A stretch of 64,000 bases of DNA from the NCBI RefSeq assembly GCF_000153805.1, contig NZ_DS022298.1:1740827-1804826 (forward strand). Reading direction: 5' to 3'. Positions within the stretch are counted from its first letter, which is position 1. Every line of letters begins with the position of its first letter. This DNA is from Synechococcus sp. BL107 (lineage in GTDB: Bacteria; Cyanobacteriota; Cyanobacteriia; PCC-6307; Cyanobiaceae). The position numbers and the translations under genes were made by a program. Below the pieces are notes generated by a model that did no database searches, was not told the DNA's origin, and saw only the letters and a program-made list of their open reading frames with translations. Shown in pieces: positions 18,925 through 27,086 of this stretch.

Positions 18925-19173
18925 ATGAATCAGATCAACGTTGCCAGCGCGGGCTTGCTCCTATTGGCCTCTCTCTTTGCTGGAACCAGTTCGGCTCTTG
19001 CTCAAACGGAAGGCTGGTTAAAGGGGCCAGGGGTGAATGCAGGGAAAGGAAGCACCGTTGTTCCGACCAATTGCGTTGAGGGCAGCGATGGATCCATCAG
19101 CTGTGACACGAAAATCACCAATCCAGCCAGCAGCACGACGGCTCGTCCCTACTACAACCCCTTCAACGATTGA
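18925..19173 (+). CDS. Small secreted protein, unknown
   Basis: An 82-residue protein with a clear signal peptide (cleavage likely after ALA near residue 26). The mature 56 residues are Gly/Ser/Thr-rich with two cysteines (NCVEG and SCDTK), able to form one disulfide, and end in PYYNPFND. Family not recognised. The stop overlaps the TTG start of the PsiE-like gene, which suggests coupled translation. Confidence 0.58.
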   Translation: MNQINVASAGLLLLASLFAGTSSALAQTEGWLKGPGVNAGKGSTVVPTNCVEGSDGSISCDTKITNPASSTTARPYYNPFND

Positions 19174-19682
19174 GCTCTTTTCAAAAGCCCTCTCGCGGTG
19201 GACGACAGTCTTTTTTGAGCTGGGTTGACACCGGCGAACGACTCGTGGCCAGGATTCTCGCCCTGATCACCGGGGTCGTGATTATTTCAGCACTGCTGAA
19301 ACTGGTGTTGTCGCTTGGCTCCAAGTTGCTCACGGGTTCAGAGGCCACATGGCTCGGTGACGACTTGATCAAGGTGCTCGGGGACTTGCTCACCGTCCTC
19401 ATCGCACTTGAGGTGCTTCAAAACATCACGAGCTACCTACGACGTCACGTCGTTCAAATTGAGCTCGTTCTCGTCACTGCTCTCACCGCAGTCGCTCGGA
19501 AAGTGATCGTGCTGCCCTCTGGGGCAGAGGACAAACCGCAGTTACTGGTCGGCTTGGGCATCGCTGTTGCGGCATTGGCGGCCGCGTATTGGCTGGTTAA
19601 GCGTGCCAATACAACGCCAGCCAGAGCGTCCCAGGATCCGGATCGCTTCGTTCAACCCGATGAAGACGATGGGGCGGAATGA
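19170..19682 (+). CDS. PsiE-like phosphate-starvation-inducible membrane protein
   Basis: A 170-residue protein with four hydrophobic segments (about 28-50, 70-88, 98-112, 126-145) and the charged motif 'SYLRRHVVQIELVLVTALTAVARKVI' region typical of the PsiE family. The cytoplasmic tail is acidic. PsiE is induced by low phosphate in E. coli but its role is unknown. The start is TTG 19170 overlapping the preceding stop. The last 86 bases overlap the 3' end of the convergent Nif11-cupin gene, an unusually long overlap. Confidence 0.75.
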   Translation: MSSFQKPSRGGRQSFLSWVDTGERLVARILALITGVVIISALLKLVLSLGSKLLTGSEATWLGDDLIKVLGDLLTVLIALEVLQNITSYLRRHVVQIELVLVTALTAVARKVIVLPSGAEDKPQLLVGLGIAVAALAAAYWLVKRANTTPARASQDPDRFVQPDEDDGAE

Positions 19683-20115
19683 AGAGATGGTCGCCTGGAC
19701 TGAGGTCCATCACTCCCCCATCTCCCTGAAAACGCAGCTGAGCACTACCCCGCAATACCAAAACCCATTCCATCTCTGACTGATCCATCCACGACTGCTC
19801 GGGAGAACTGAAGGCGTTGGAACAGATCAATTTGAGTTGCCATCCCTGACCTGCAGCCAACTCGCATGAGACTTCTTCCCCAAGAGGTGGGCATCGTGTT
19901 TGAAATAAATTGTCGGCGTGGTCAGTCCCAGAAACCGCTTCTCCCCAACGCCGACCAATATCAAAACCCCAGGCTTGGGCTATTGCTACAACTTGGTTGT
20001 GGGAGGAGCAGGATGCCAACTGATCACGTCGTTTTTGATCGTGTTCAAGGCTCTTCACCAGCGCCTGCAACTGCCCAACCTTGTCCAGAAAACGGATCAG
20101 ATCATGCTCAGCCAT
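19597..20115 (-). CDS. Nif11-domain / cupin fusion protein
   Basis: A 172-residue protein. Residues 1-50 read as a Nif11 domain ('EHDLIRFLDKVGQLQALVKS', then 'NQVVAIAQAWGFDIG'). Residues about 95-172 form a cupin: 'EWVLVLRGSAQLRF', 'LSPGDHLFIPPHRLHRVE', with His and Glu positions suitable for a metal. Cupins of this type often bind small acids or metals. It is divergent from a c6-type cytochrome gene 82 bases away and overlaps psiE by 86 bases at the 3' end. An upstream in-frame ATG at 20127 is an alternative start. No peptide core is present, so this is not a RiPP precursor. Confidence 0.72.
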   Translation of the reverse strand: MAEHDLIRFLDKVGQLQALVKSLEHDQKRRDQLASCSSHNQVVAIAQAWGFDIGRRWGEAVSGTDHADNLFQTRCPPLGEEVSCELAAGQGWQLKLICSNAFSSPEQSWMDQSEMEWVLVLRGSAQLRFQGDGGVMDLSPGDHLFIPPHRLHRVERSDPDPGTLWLALYWHA

Positions 20116-20197
20116 CCCTGATTCCATCGTTTGTTGGTCTCATCCTGACAACCGACCAAGCACCACAGCAAACAGTTTTTCAGCGGAGTAAAACGGC

Positions 20198-20536
20198 GTG
20201 AATCGATTGATCCAAGGAGTGTTGACCGCTCTCTTGATGCTGCTGATGGCGCCAGGGATCGGAGAGGCTGCAGCATCCAACGAGGGAGCAGCACTGTTTC
20301 AGCAGCATTGTGCTGCTTGCCATATCAATGGTGGCAACATCATTCGTCGGGGCAAAACACTCAAGCTGAAGGCATTAGAGCGTCAAGGAATTGCATCTGT
20401 AGACGCAATTGCTCAAATTGCTAGGGAAGGCGTCGGGCAGATGAGCGGCTACGGCGATGTTCTTGGTCCTGGTGGTGATCAACTTGTTGCTGAATGGATT
20501 TGGGATCAGGCTCAAAATGCTTGGATCCAGGGATAA
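20198..20536 (+). CDS. Second c6-type cytochrome
   Basis: A 112-residue class I c-type cytochrome with signal peptide (to about residue 25, GEAAA), haem motif C38-A-A-C41-H42, and axial Met82 in 'GQMSGYGDVLG'. It shares the layout of PetJ but is divergent in the loop before the Met ligand, as in the low-potential c6-like (c6B/c6C) group. Role unknown; these variants do not simply replace plastocyanin. Its 3' end overlaps the convergent YciI-like gene by 25 bases, and its 5' side faces a Nif11-cupin gene. Confidence 0.85.
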   Translation: MNRLIQGVLTALLMLLMAPGIGEAAASNEGAALFQQHCAACHINGGNIIRRGKTLKLKALERQGIASVDAIAQIAREGVGQMSGYGDVLGPGGDQLVAEWIWDQAQNAWIQG

Positions 20537-20781
20537 ACGTTTATAGCCGTCCAGATCCCTTCTCTCCAATACACATCTTCAGCAACAAGCTGCTGCACAA
20601 CGCTGAGAGTTTCGGCTTCAAAAATCCCGAACACATGGGTACTCCCTTCTGTTGGCCCCAACGTGACCAGGATTCCATCCTGCTTAAGGGATTTCAACCG
20701 TGATAAATGCTCTTCACGATATGGAGTGCGCTTTTCAAGTGCATCGGCACAATATGTGCCCCAAAGAACAAAACGCGCCAT
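20512..20781 (-). CDS. YciI-family protein
   Basis: An 89-residue protein of the YCII dimeric alpha-beta barrel family: 'REEHLSRLKSLKQDGILVTLG' region (about 22-42) with the conserved His that lies in the YciI active site, and 'VVQQLVAEDVYWREGIWTA'. YciI-like proteins may act as small dehydrochlorinases or hydrolases; natural substrates are mostly unknown. Convergent overlap of 25 bases with the c6-like cytochrome. Confidence 0.8.
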   Translation of the reverse strand: MARFVLWGTYCADALEKRTPYREEHLSRLKSLKQDGILVTLGPTEGSTHVFGIFEAETLSVVQQLVAEDVYWREGIWTAINVYPWIQAF

Positions 20782-20873
20782 AATAAATCGATGATCTCAA
20801 AATCTTCTGGAATAAGAATGGCATATGGAGCAATGTCATCGCTATCTTGGATATATTGATCCATTCACAACCC

Positions 20874-21245
20874 ATGCTTACCGGGAGTGACCTGCTTAAC
20901 AAACTCAAAGAATTGGGTGACATCAGCAAGTCTGATCTTGTGCGGTCCTGTGGCTATGTAACCACCAAAAAAAATGGCGAAGAAAGGCTGAATTTCACCT
21001 CGTTCTATGAAGCTCTTCTAGAAGCGAAAGGTGTCAGTCTTGGCACGATTGGCTTTGCTGGGGATAGTAAGCCAGGTCGCAAATTGAGCTATATCGCCAC
21101 GGTTCAAGGCAATGGCAACTTATTAATTGGCAAAGCCTATTCGGCCCTACTCGACCTCCAAGTTGGGGACGAATTCGAGATCAAGCTTGGACGCCAACAA
21201 ATTCGTTTGGTTCCCGTTGGAGGGAGTGAAGATGATGACGATTGA
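20874..21245 (+). CDS. Cyanobacterial AbrB-type transcriptional regulator
   Basis: A 123-residue protein with the cyAbrB layout: an N-terminal helical part ('LLNKLKELGDISKSDLVRSCGY', starting at about 5) and a C-terminal SpoVT/AbrB-like beta domain ('LDLQVGDEFEIKLGRQQIRL') ending in an acidic tail. cyAbrB proteins bind DNA and link carbon and nitrogen status to gene expression. The ATG at 20874 matches the family N-terminus; an in-frame TTG lies 27 bases upstream. Convergent with trpA. Confidence 0.85.
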   Translation: MLTGSDLLNKLKELGDISKSDLVRSCGYVTTKKNGEERLNFTSFYEALLEAKGVSLGTIGFAGDSKPGRKLSYIATVQGNGNLLIGKAYSALLDLQVGDEFEIKLGRQQIRLVPVGGSEDDDD

Positions 21246-21272
21246 TCCCCATCAAATGGTGTTGAATCGTTT

Positions 21273-22082
21273 TTAATCCGCAGCCTTGCGGAGTTCAGAG
21301 CAGAACAATCCTGCTTCCGCCGCCACAGAACCCGATGAAGCGGACGCCATTCTTTTCACCAAAGCGCTTCCAACAATCGCTCCATCTGCACCCCAGCTGC
21401 GCACCTGTCGCACCTGATCGACACCAGATATCCCAAATCCAACGGCAACGGGTACGGGGGATGCTTGCTTCAGAGCTTGAACCAACCCCTCGACACGATT
21501 CTCCATCGTGCTGCGTTCCCCAGTAACGCCAGTCACACTTACTAAATAGGTGAATCCTCGACTGCTTTGAGCGATCCGTCCCATCCGCTCACTTGGGGTC
21601 GTCGGTGCCACCAAAAGAACAAGATCCAGCCCCACCCGCTCCGCAATCGGAGACAACCGCTCAGCTTCCTCCAAAGGAAGATCTGGAACCACTAACCCCG
21701 ATGCGCCAGCTGCTGCTGCCAGTTCGCAAAAACGTTCCATCCCCACGTTGAGAAGGGGATTGGAATAGGTGAACAAAATCACGGGGATCGACAACTGGCC
21801 TCGGAGGGACGCCAACATCTCCAAAACTTTGTTTGGTGTCGTGCCAGCAGCTAAAGCTCGTGCTGCAGCAGCTTGGATCACAGGTCCGTCCGCCAGCGGA
21901 TCGCTGTATGGCATTCCAAGCTCCACCATGTCGGCGCCTGCGGCCTGGAGGCTCAGCAACACCTCGGCCGTGACAGATAAGTCAGGATCGCCTGCCATCA
22001 GAAATGGCATCAGGGCCATTCGACCTTCTCGCTTCAGTTGTTCAAAACGCAGCGCTATGGACGATGACTGCTGACTCAACAT
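21273..22082 (-). CDS. trpA: Tryptophan synthase alpha subunit
   Basis: A 269-residue TrpA of normal length, a TIM barrel that cleaves indole-3-glycerol phosphate to indole and glyceraldehyde 3-phosphate. The catalytic Glu lies in '[20 protein letters not shown]' (about 55-74) and the second acidic residue in '[10 protein letters not shown]'. '[11 protein letters not shown]' is the phosphate loop. It is the last gene of an ndhL-DUF3007-trpA run on the minus strand, 34 bases after the DUF3007 gene; this order is common in cyanobacteria. Confidence 0.95.
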   Translation of the reverse strand: MLSQQSSSIALRFEQLKREGRMALMPFLMAGDPDLSVTAEVLLSLQAAGADMVELGMPYSDPLADGPVIQAAAARALAAGTTPNKVLEMLASLRGQLSIPVILFTYSNPLLNVGMERFCELAAAAGASGLVVPDLPLEEAERLSPIAERVGLDLVLLVAPTTPSERMGRIAQSSRGFTYLVSVTGVTGERSTMENRVEGLVQALKQASPVPVAVGFGISGVDQVRQVRSWGADGAIVGSALVKRMASASSGSVAAEAGLFCSELRKAAD

Positions 22083-22116
22083 CTGGAAGGCTCAACCTGC
22101 ACAACACCTGCCAAGC

Positions 22117-22461
22117 CTATGGGTCGGCAGAGGTGGGGTCGTCTCCTTCAACACCAATACGACGAAGCAAAGCCTGCTGTTCCTCCTCTGGGAGGGCATC
22201 AAAGCGCGCTTGGATGTCGTCAGCAGCAATCTCGTCATAAACCCCGCGATAGCGGCGACGCTGCTCCATGTAGGTCATCTTGCCGGTGACAACCCGGAAG
22301 AGGTAGGACCCAGTCCAAATCACCACGATCAGCACCAGCAGGGTCTGAGCGGCGATGCCGGCGGAGAAGCCTTCGAAACCAGCAGCTTGAAAACCCACCT
22401 GGCCGATGCCACCAATCAGCAAAACAGCCAGGCCAATCAGCAGAACTTTTCCTCGCGTCAA
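22117..22461 (-). CDS. DUF3007 family membrane protein
   Basis: A 114-residue protein with two hydrophobic segments (about 4-22 and 35-58) followed by a charged cytoplasmic part ('TYMEQRRRYRGVYDEIAADDIQARFDAL' region), the layout of DUF3007 proteins in cyanobacteria and plastids. A role near the NDH-1 complex has been suspected from its place beside ndhL but is not shown here. The start appears to be TTG 22461, one base after the ndhL stop. Confidence 0.78.
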   Translation of the reverse strand: MTRGKVLLIGLAVLLIGGIGQVGFQAAGFEGFSAGIAAQTLLVLIVVIWTGSYLFRVVTGKMTYMEQRRRYRGVYDEIAADDIQARFDALPEEEQQALLRRIGVEGDDPTSADP

Positions 22462-22462
22462 C

Positions 22463-22714
22463 TCAAACCTCTCCCTGGCCGCTCAGACGGAGGTTGATGA
22501 AAGGAGCAAACACGATCATTCCCGGGAAGAACAGGAACACGAGTCCGTAAACCCCTAAGCGTTCAAGCTTGCTCATGCGGTACCAGCGCAGATTGATCCA
22601 GGCGTAAAGCGCGAGAGGAACGGCGATCAAGTACGTGCCAAGTACAGCCCCGTAGGCCAGCAGCACGAACAACGTTTCCTGGGGGAGTTGGCTTAGGAGG
22701 GCCTGAAAGTCCAA
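22463..22714 (-). CDS. ndhL: NAD(P)H-quinone oxidoreductase subunit L
   Basis: An 83-residue membrane protein with two transmembrane segments (about 15-38 and 54-72) and the family phrases '[21 protein letters not shown]' region and '[14 protein letters not shown]'. NdhL is a cyanobacteria-specific subunit of the NDH-1 complex used in cyclic electron flow, respiration and CO2 uptake. The start is TTG 22714; no ATG is available. First gene of the ndhL-DUF3007-trpA group and divergent from the tRNA-Leu gene. Confidence 0.9.
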   Translation of the reverse strand: MDFQALLSQLPQETLFVLLAYGAVLGTYLIAVPLALYAWINLRWYRMSKLERLGVYGLVFLFFPGMIVFAPFINLRLSGQGEV

Positions 22715-22755
22715 GATGCAAGGACAGGTGTCCTAAATCTAGGATGTCTGGCGAG

Positions 22756-22841
22756 GGGGGCATGGCGGAATCGGTAGACGCACCAGACTTAAAATCTGTC
22801 GGCACGCAAGTGCTGTGGGGGTTCAAGTCCCCCTGCCCCCA
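22756..22841 (+). tRNA. trnL: tRNA-Leu (anticodon TAA)
   Basis: An 86-base gene folds into a class II tRNA: acceptor GGGGGCA pairs with TGCCCCC (22834-22840), discriminator A at 22841, anticodon loop CTTAAAA giving anticodon TAA, a long variable arm, and T-arm with GTTCAAGTC. CCA is not encoded. In many cyanobacteria this gene carries a group I intron in the anticodon loop; none is present here. Confidence 0.96.
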
Positions 22842-22850
22842 TCCCATCAA

Positions 22851-23153
22851 TCAAGACGGGAGTAAATCCGCAAGCTTGGTGCGAAATTCACCTTTCTGCA
22901 TCCCGCCCTTCAGCTCAGCATGGATGGTGAAATCGCCCTCAGGATCAGTCACCAATAGGTAAGTGGGCCAGCCCATCCCTTCCTTGTTTGGATACTGCTT
23001 CAGGAGAATCTTGCGATATTTGCGATACGCCTCAGTGTCTTGAAGCATCACGGACACAAAGGTGCAGCCAAGTTCTTCGGCCACCTTGGCGTCGTAATGA
23101 CTCATCCGATGGCAAGTACCGCAGTCCTCAGAGCTGAACTTGATCACGTGCAT
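22851..23153 (-). CDS. Thioredoxin-fold protein
   Basis: A 100-residue thioredoxin-like protein. The redox motif C-G-T-C is in 'SSEDCGTCHRMSHYDAKVAE' near residue 11-14, and the cis-Pro is in 'GWPTYLLV'. A His follows the second Cys, which is atypical for thioredoxin and closer to thioredoxin-like oxidoreductases. No signal peptide, so likely cytoplasmic. The ATG at 23153 fits the fold; it overlaps the 3' end of pyrC by 10 bases, and the two are probably cotranscribed. Confidence 0.78.
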   Translation of the reverse strand: MHVIKFSSEDCGTCHRMSHYDAKVAEELGCTFVSVMLQDTEAYRKYRKILLKQYPNKEGMGWPTYLLVTDPEGDFTIHAELKGGMQKGEFRTKLADLLPS

Positions 23154-24175
23154 GGTTGAAGCCTCCAAGGGAGCGTCTCCCCAGCATGAAAGGGAACGAG
23201 CCCATTCACCACATCTGGCACCAATTTGTCGTGCCGATGCAAGGTGACGATGCCTTCATTCACCGGCAAGCCATAAAACGCCGGTCCATGCAACGACGCA
23301 AAGCCTTCAAGTTTGTCCAGTTTGTCGTCCTGGGCAAAAGCCAGGGCATAACTCTCCAAGGCATGGGGAGCATTGAAGATGCCAGCACAACCACAGGACG
23401 TCTCCTTACCGGGTCTGGCATGGGGAGCCGAATCAGTGCCAAGAAAAAAGCGGCGATCACCGCTCATGGCCGCCCGTCGAAGGGCCAAGCGATGGCGTTC
23501 GCGTTTTGCCACGGGTAGGCAATAAAAATCACTGCGAAGGCCACCCATAAACATGGCGTTGCGGTTGATGTGGAGATGGTGGGGCGTAATGGTGGCCGCC
23601 AAGTTTTGATCCGCAGAGCCCACAAAATCCACTGCCTGTTCTGTGGTGATGTGCTCCAAAACCACTTTCAGATCGGGATAACGGTCCCGGATTGGCTTCA
23701 GAGAACGCTCGATGAAGACCGCCTCTCGATCAAACACATCCACGTCAACATCTGTGACCTCCCCATGGATCAGCAAGGGCATACCAATGCGTTCCATCAC
23801 CCGCAGGACTTCATGGATATGTCTGAGGTCCGTCACACCTGCTGCGGAATTTGTTGTGGCATTCGCCGGATAAAGCTTTGCTGCGGTGAAGACACCCTCG
23901 CGAAACCCCCGTTCAATCTCATCAGGGGCGATGTCGTCGGTGAGATAAGCCGTCATTAACGGCGTAAATCCCCAAGTCGAATCACACGCCGCAACAATTT
24001 GTTCTCGGTAGGCCTTGGCCGCGTCCACCGTCACCACAGGGGGACGGAGATTCGGCATCACAATTGCCCGACGAAACATCTGGGCGGTGTACTGCACCAC
24101 TTGCTTCAACATCGCTCCATCACGCAGATGGACATGCCAATCATCCGGCGCAATGAGTTGAATTTGATCAGACAT
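23144..24175 (-). CDS. pyrC: Dihydroorotase (class II)
   Basis: A 343-residue PyrC of E. coli type. The metal-binding start motif 'DDWHVHLRDG' is at about residues 10-19, 'LYPANATTNSAAGV' carries the carboxylated Lys (Lys in AAKLYPANAT), followed by 'LIHGEV' and 'VLEHITT' His ligands and 'FLGTDSAPH' with the catalytic Asp. It closes carbamoyl aspartate to dihydroorotate in pyrimidine synthesis. The ATG at 24175 is chosen because the enzyme begins there; the open frame upstream runs inside bicA. The start overlaps the bicA stop by eight bases. Confidence 0.94.
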   Translation of the reverse strand: MSDQIQLIAPDDWHVHLRDGAMLKQVVQYTAQMFRRAIVMPNLRPPVVTVDAAKAYREQIVAACDSTWGFTPLMTAYLTDDIAPDEIERGFREGVFTAAKLYPANATTNSAAGVTDLRHIHEVLRVMERIGMPLLIHGEVTDVDVDVFDREAVFIERSLKPIRDRYPDLKVVLEHITTEQAVDFVGSADQNLAATITPHHLHINRNAMFMGGLRSDFYCLPVAKRERHRLALRRAAMSGDRRFFLGTDSAPHARPGKETSCGCAGIFNAPHALESYALAFAQDDKLDKLEGFASLHGPAFYGLPVNEGIVTLHRHDKLVPDVVNGLVPFHAGETLPWRLQPCT

Positions 24176-25871
24176 CAGTAGGGATAGCAGCCACCGCCAG
24201 GCGCAATGCAGTGATCCGATCCGAGGTGATGTTCTCAGTCGGTAAACGGTCTGTGAGTTTGAGTTTTTGTAGCCGATTTTCGGTGCTGCCGGAAGCACCC
24301 ACCAGGAACACTTGACGCCCCACCTCAATCGCCTCCTTCACAGCATTTTCAAGGGCAATCGCAGCTGTCACGCCGAGATGAGACACCTCAGAAAGGTCGA
24401 ACACGACAGCCTGACAAGCACCAATGGCATTGTGCTCGCGGGAAATCGCCTTCGCGACGCCAAAAATCATCGGTCCAGCAAGCTGGAACAACAGCACCTT
24501 GCCGGAGGCTTGGTCTAAGAGAGCTTGCTCTTCCGGTGTGAGCTCAACGTCGTCGTCGGCCGTACTGATGGTCTTCACTTTCCTCGACTGAAGCGCACTC
24601 ATTCGATCAATCGTGAGCACATTGGCAACGAACACACCGATGCCAACGGCCGTGATCAAATCCACGAGAACCGTCAGAGCAATCACCCCATAGGTGATCA
24701 CAGCCGCCTTCACCGAGAGATGGTGGGCCCTTTGCAAGAAGTCCCAATCGATAATGTCGATGCCGACTTTCAGCGCGATCCCGGCCAGAACTGCCAACGG
24801 AATCGTCGAGGCCAGTGGGGCAAAGGCCAGCACCACCACCATCAAGATCAACGCTCGGATAATTCCAGAGAGCGCCGATCGTCCCCCCGCCTGGATGTTC
24901 ACAACGGTGCCCATCGTGGCTCCAGCACCCGGAAGACCACCGAACACACCGGAGGCAATGTTGGCCAGGCCCTGACCCACAAGCTCCTTATTGGAATCAT
25001 GCTCCGTACGGGTGAGGCTGTCTGCCACCACCGAGGTAAGCAACGCATCAATACAACCGAGCATGCCCAAAACAGCAGCATCCACAAACATCAAGCGCAG
25101 CTGTCCACCGGAGAACGTGGGCATATGCAGCGTGGGCAGCGCTGCTTCAAATGGCGGAATCGTTTTTAAGCCTGCGTTATAAAAAAGCGTCATCGACAGC
25201 AGGGTGCCGAGAACCAAGGCGAGCAGCTGGGGCGGACAAAAGCGTTTGACGCTGGCAGGTGTAAACCACAGAAGAGCCACCGTGATCACCGCCAGCGCTA
25301 GCTCCATCGGCTGCACCCCCGCGATCAAACCGGGAAGATTGGACAGGGTTCCCATCACCCCGCCCACCGCTTTCTGGCCCAAAAATGCGGGCAGCTGAAG
25401 GATGACCAGGATGGCGCCGATGCCCGACATGAAGCCGGAGATCACTGTGTACGGCATCTGGGTGACGTAACGCCCAAGGCGGAACACACCAAACAGAATT
25501 TGGAAGAGGCCGGCGAGGATCACCACGGTGAAGGCCATCGCCATCGCCGTTTCTTTATCCGGCGCGGTGGCCGTAAAACTCAGGATCACTGAGGTGAACA
25601 CCACCGTCATCGGACCCGTTGGTTCCGAGATCAGCGTGGGAGTGCCTCCGAACACGGCGGCCACAAGCCCAATGATCACGGCTCCCCAAAGCCCCGGCGC
25701 CGGGTCACCGGTGGCAGCCACACCGAAAGCCAGTGCCATCGGTAGAGCAATCACAGCAGCGGTAACTCCGCCGAAGGCATCGCCCTGGAGGTTCGTGGCG
25801 TTGATGCGATTCAACAAATCGTGACTCTGCCCCGTGGCTAACGACCTTAGGGCAAAGCAGAATCCCTCCAA
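24168..25871 (-). CDS. bicA: SulP-family bicarbonate transporter, BicA-like
   Basis: A 567-residue SulP/SLC26 transporter closely resembling cyanobacterial BicA: 'NLQGDAFGGVTAAVIALPMA' at the start, 'GTPTLISEPTGPMTVV', 'GMLGCIDALLTSVVADSLT', 'GGLPGAGATMGTVVNIQAGG' and a C-terminal STAS domain ('GPMIFGVAKAISREHNAIGA', about 445-560). BicA is a low-affinity, high-flux Na+-dependent HCO3- transporter of the carbon-concentrating mechanism. The start is unclear: no ATG lies before the conserved region; TTG codons at 25871, 25817 and 25814 are possible. The gene is divergent from a cation exchanger and followed by pyrC. A sulfate transporter is the main alternative. Confidence 0.86.
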   Translation of the reverse strand: MEGFCFALRSLATGQSHDLLNRINATNLQGDAFGGVTAAVIALPMALAFGVAATGDPAPGLWGAVIIGLVAAVFGGTPTLISEPTGPMTVVFTSVILSFTATAPDKETAMAMAFTVVILAGLFQILFGVFRLGRYVTQMPYTVISGFMSGIGAILVILQLPAFLGQKAVGGVMGTLSNLPGLIAGVQPMELALAVITVALLWFTPASVKRFCPPQLLALVLGTLLSMTLFYNAGLKTIPPFEAALPTLHMPTFSGGQLRLMFVDAAVLGMLGCIDALLTSVVADSLTRTEHDSNKELVGQGLANIASGVFGGLPGAGATMGTVVNIQAGGRSALSGIIRALILMVVVLAFAPLASTIPLAVLAGIALKVGIDIIDWDFLQRAHHLSVKAAVITYGVIALTVLVDLITAVGIGVFVANVLTIDRMSALQSRKVKTISTADDDVELTPEEQALLDQASGKVLLFQLAGPMIFGVAKAISREHNAIGACQAVVFDLSEVSHLGVTAAIALENAVKEAIEVGRQVFLVGASGSTENRLQKLKLTDRLPTENITSDRITALRLAVAAIPTDV

Positions 25872-25885
25872 CTTCTCGGTTGCCC

Positions 25886-26971
25886 ATGCCTGAATTCCTC
25901 CAGGCCACGATCGAAGTTCTCCTTGGCATCGCTCTGTTGTTTGGCGGGGGTGAACTTTTTGTTCAGGGATCCATCGCCCTCGCTGTGATTTTCGGGATTC
26001 CTCAGCTGGTGATTGGTCTCACCGTGGTGTCACTTGGCACCAGTGCACCCGAGCTGTTTGTCAGCCTCAATTCCGTGCTTCAGGGTTCCGATGCACTTGC
26101 CCTAAGCAACGTGGTGGGCAGCAATATCTTCAACGTGATGGTGGTGCTGGGAAGCAGTGCGTTGGTGCTGCCCCTGCGCGTTGAAAGCCGACTGGTGCGC
26201 CGAGATGTGCCTTTAATGATTGCCGTTTCAGCCGCGGTATGGGGGATGGCTTCGGCTGGACGCGTGACCTGGCAGGCCGGCCTTGCCCTCCTCCTCGGCT
26301 TGATCATCAACACCATCTGGGAGATCCGAACCGCACGGGAACAGCCGGATGACAGCGAAAGTGCAGAACCTGAGATCGAAGAGAACGCCGCAGAAGGCGG
26401 ATGGCACTTAGCTGTTCTCAGGCTGATTGGTGGCATCGCCGTCCTCACGGTTGGATCCAAAGTGCTCGTGAGTGGAGCCACCAGCGCTGCAACGCTGCTC
26501 GGCGTCAGTGAAGCCGTCATCGGATTGACGATCGTGTCGGCTGGCACCTCGATGCCGGAACTGATTACGTCGCTCGTTGCAGCCCTACGCGGCCGGACCG
26601 ATTTGGCCATCGGCAACGTTGTTGGCAGCTGCCTGCTCAACCTGATGCTCGTACTGGGAGGCACCGCATTAGTCACTGGAAGCCAGGGATTAAACGTCTC
26701 CCCCGACCTCATCCATGACGACTTGCCAGTGATGCTCCTCACCAGCCTTGCTTGTCTACCGATCTTCTGGACTCGCGGACGCATCAGTCGATTGGAAGGG
26801 GGATTATTGCTGAGTCTTTATGTCCTCTACATCGTTGACAATGTTCTTCCAAGAACAATCCTCGCTAGTTGGTCTGATGAATTCAGATTGGTCATGCTTT
26901 GTTTGGTTTTACCGGTCGTAATGGTCACGATCATCACGCAAGCCGTGGTGTATTGGCGGACAAGCCATTGA
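25886..26971 (+). CDS. CaCA-family Na+/Ca2+ (or cation/proton) exchanger
   Basis: A 361-residue membrane protein with about ten hydrophobic segments and the two inverted alpha-repeats of the CaCA family: 'SLGTSAPELFVSLNSV' plus 'GSNIFN' in the first half, and 'SAGTSMPELITSLVAA' plus 'GSCLLN' in the second. A central acidic loop (about 154-172) separates them. It exchanges Na+ or H+ for Ca2+ or another cation. It is divergent from bicA, with starts only 14-70 bases apart; a sodium exporter would support Na+-driven bicarbonate uptake. The ATG at 25886 is preferred to TTG 25880. Confidence 0.87.
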   Translation: MPEFLQATIEVLLGIALLFGGGELFVQGSIALAVIFGIPQLVIGLTVVSLGTSAPELFVSLNSVLQGSDALALSNVVGSNIFNVMVVLGSSALVLPLRVESRLVRRDVPLMIAVSAAVWGMASAGRVTWQAGLALLLGLIINTIWEIRTAREQPDDSESAEPEIEENAAEGGWHLAVLRLIGGIAVLTVGSKVLVSGATSAATLLGVSEAVIGLTIVSAGTSMPELITSLVAALRGRTDLAIGNVVGSCLLNLMLVLGGTALVTGSQGLNVSPDLIHDDLPVMLLTSLACLPIFWTRGRISRLEGGLLLSLYVLYIVDNVLPRTILASWSDEFRLVMLCLVLPVVMVTIITQAVVYWRTSH

Positions 26972-27086
26972 GCTCTATTTGCGTTAAACAAATATTTTGC
27001 CGCACAACATGAGACATCAAAAAGTATTTTTGACAATTCATTAATACAAAAAATTGATGCTCGCTGAAGTCCTTTAATCGGCGAAG

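Noticed and set aside
21238-21274. Terminator between the cyAbrB gene and trpA
   Set aside because: ACGATT/AATCGT followed by TTTT is present, but the stem is short and bulged, so it is too weak to list.
24525-25169. Long plus-strand ORF (214 codons) and others inside bicA
   Set aside because: His/Arg-rich composition typical of the antisense of a membrane-protein gene; bicA is unambiguous.
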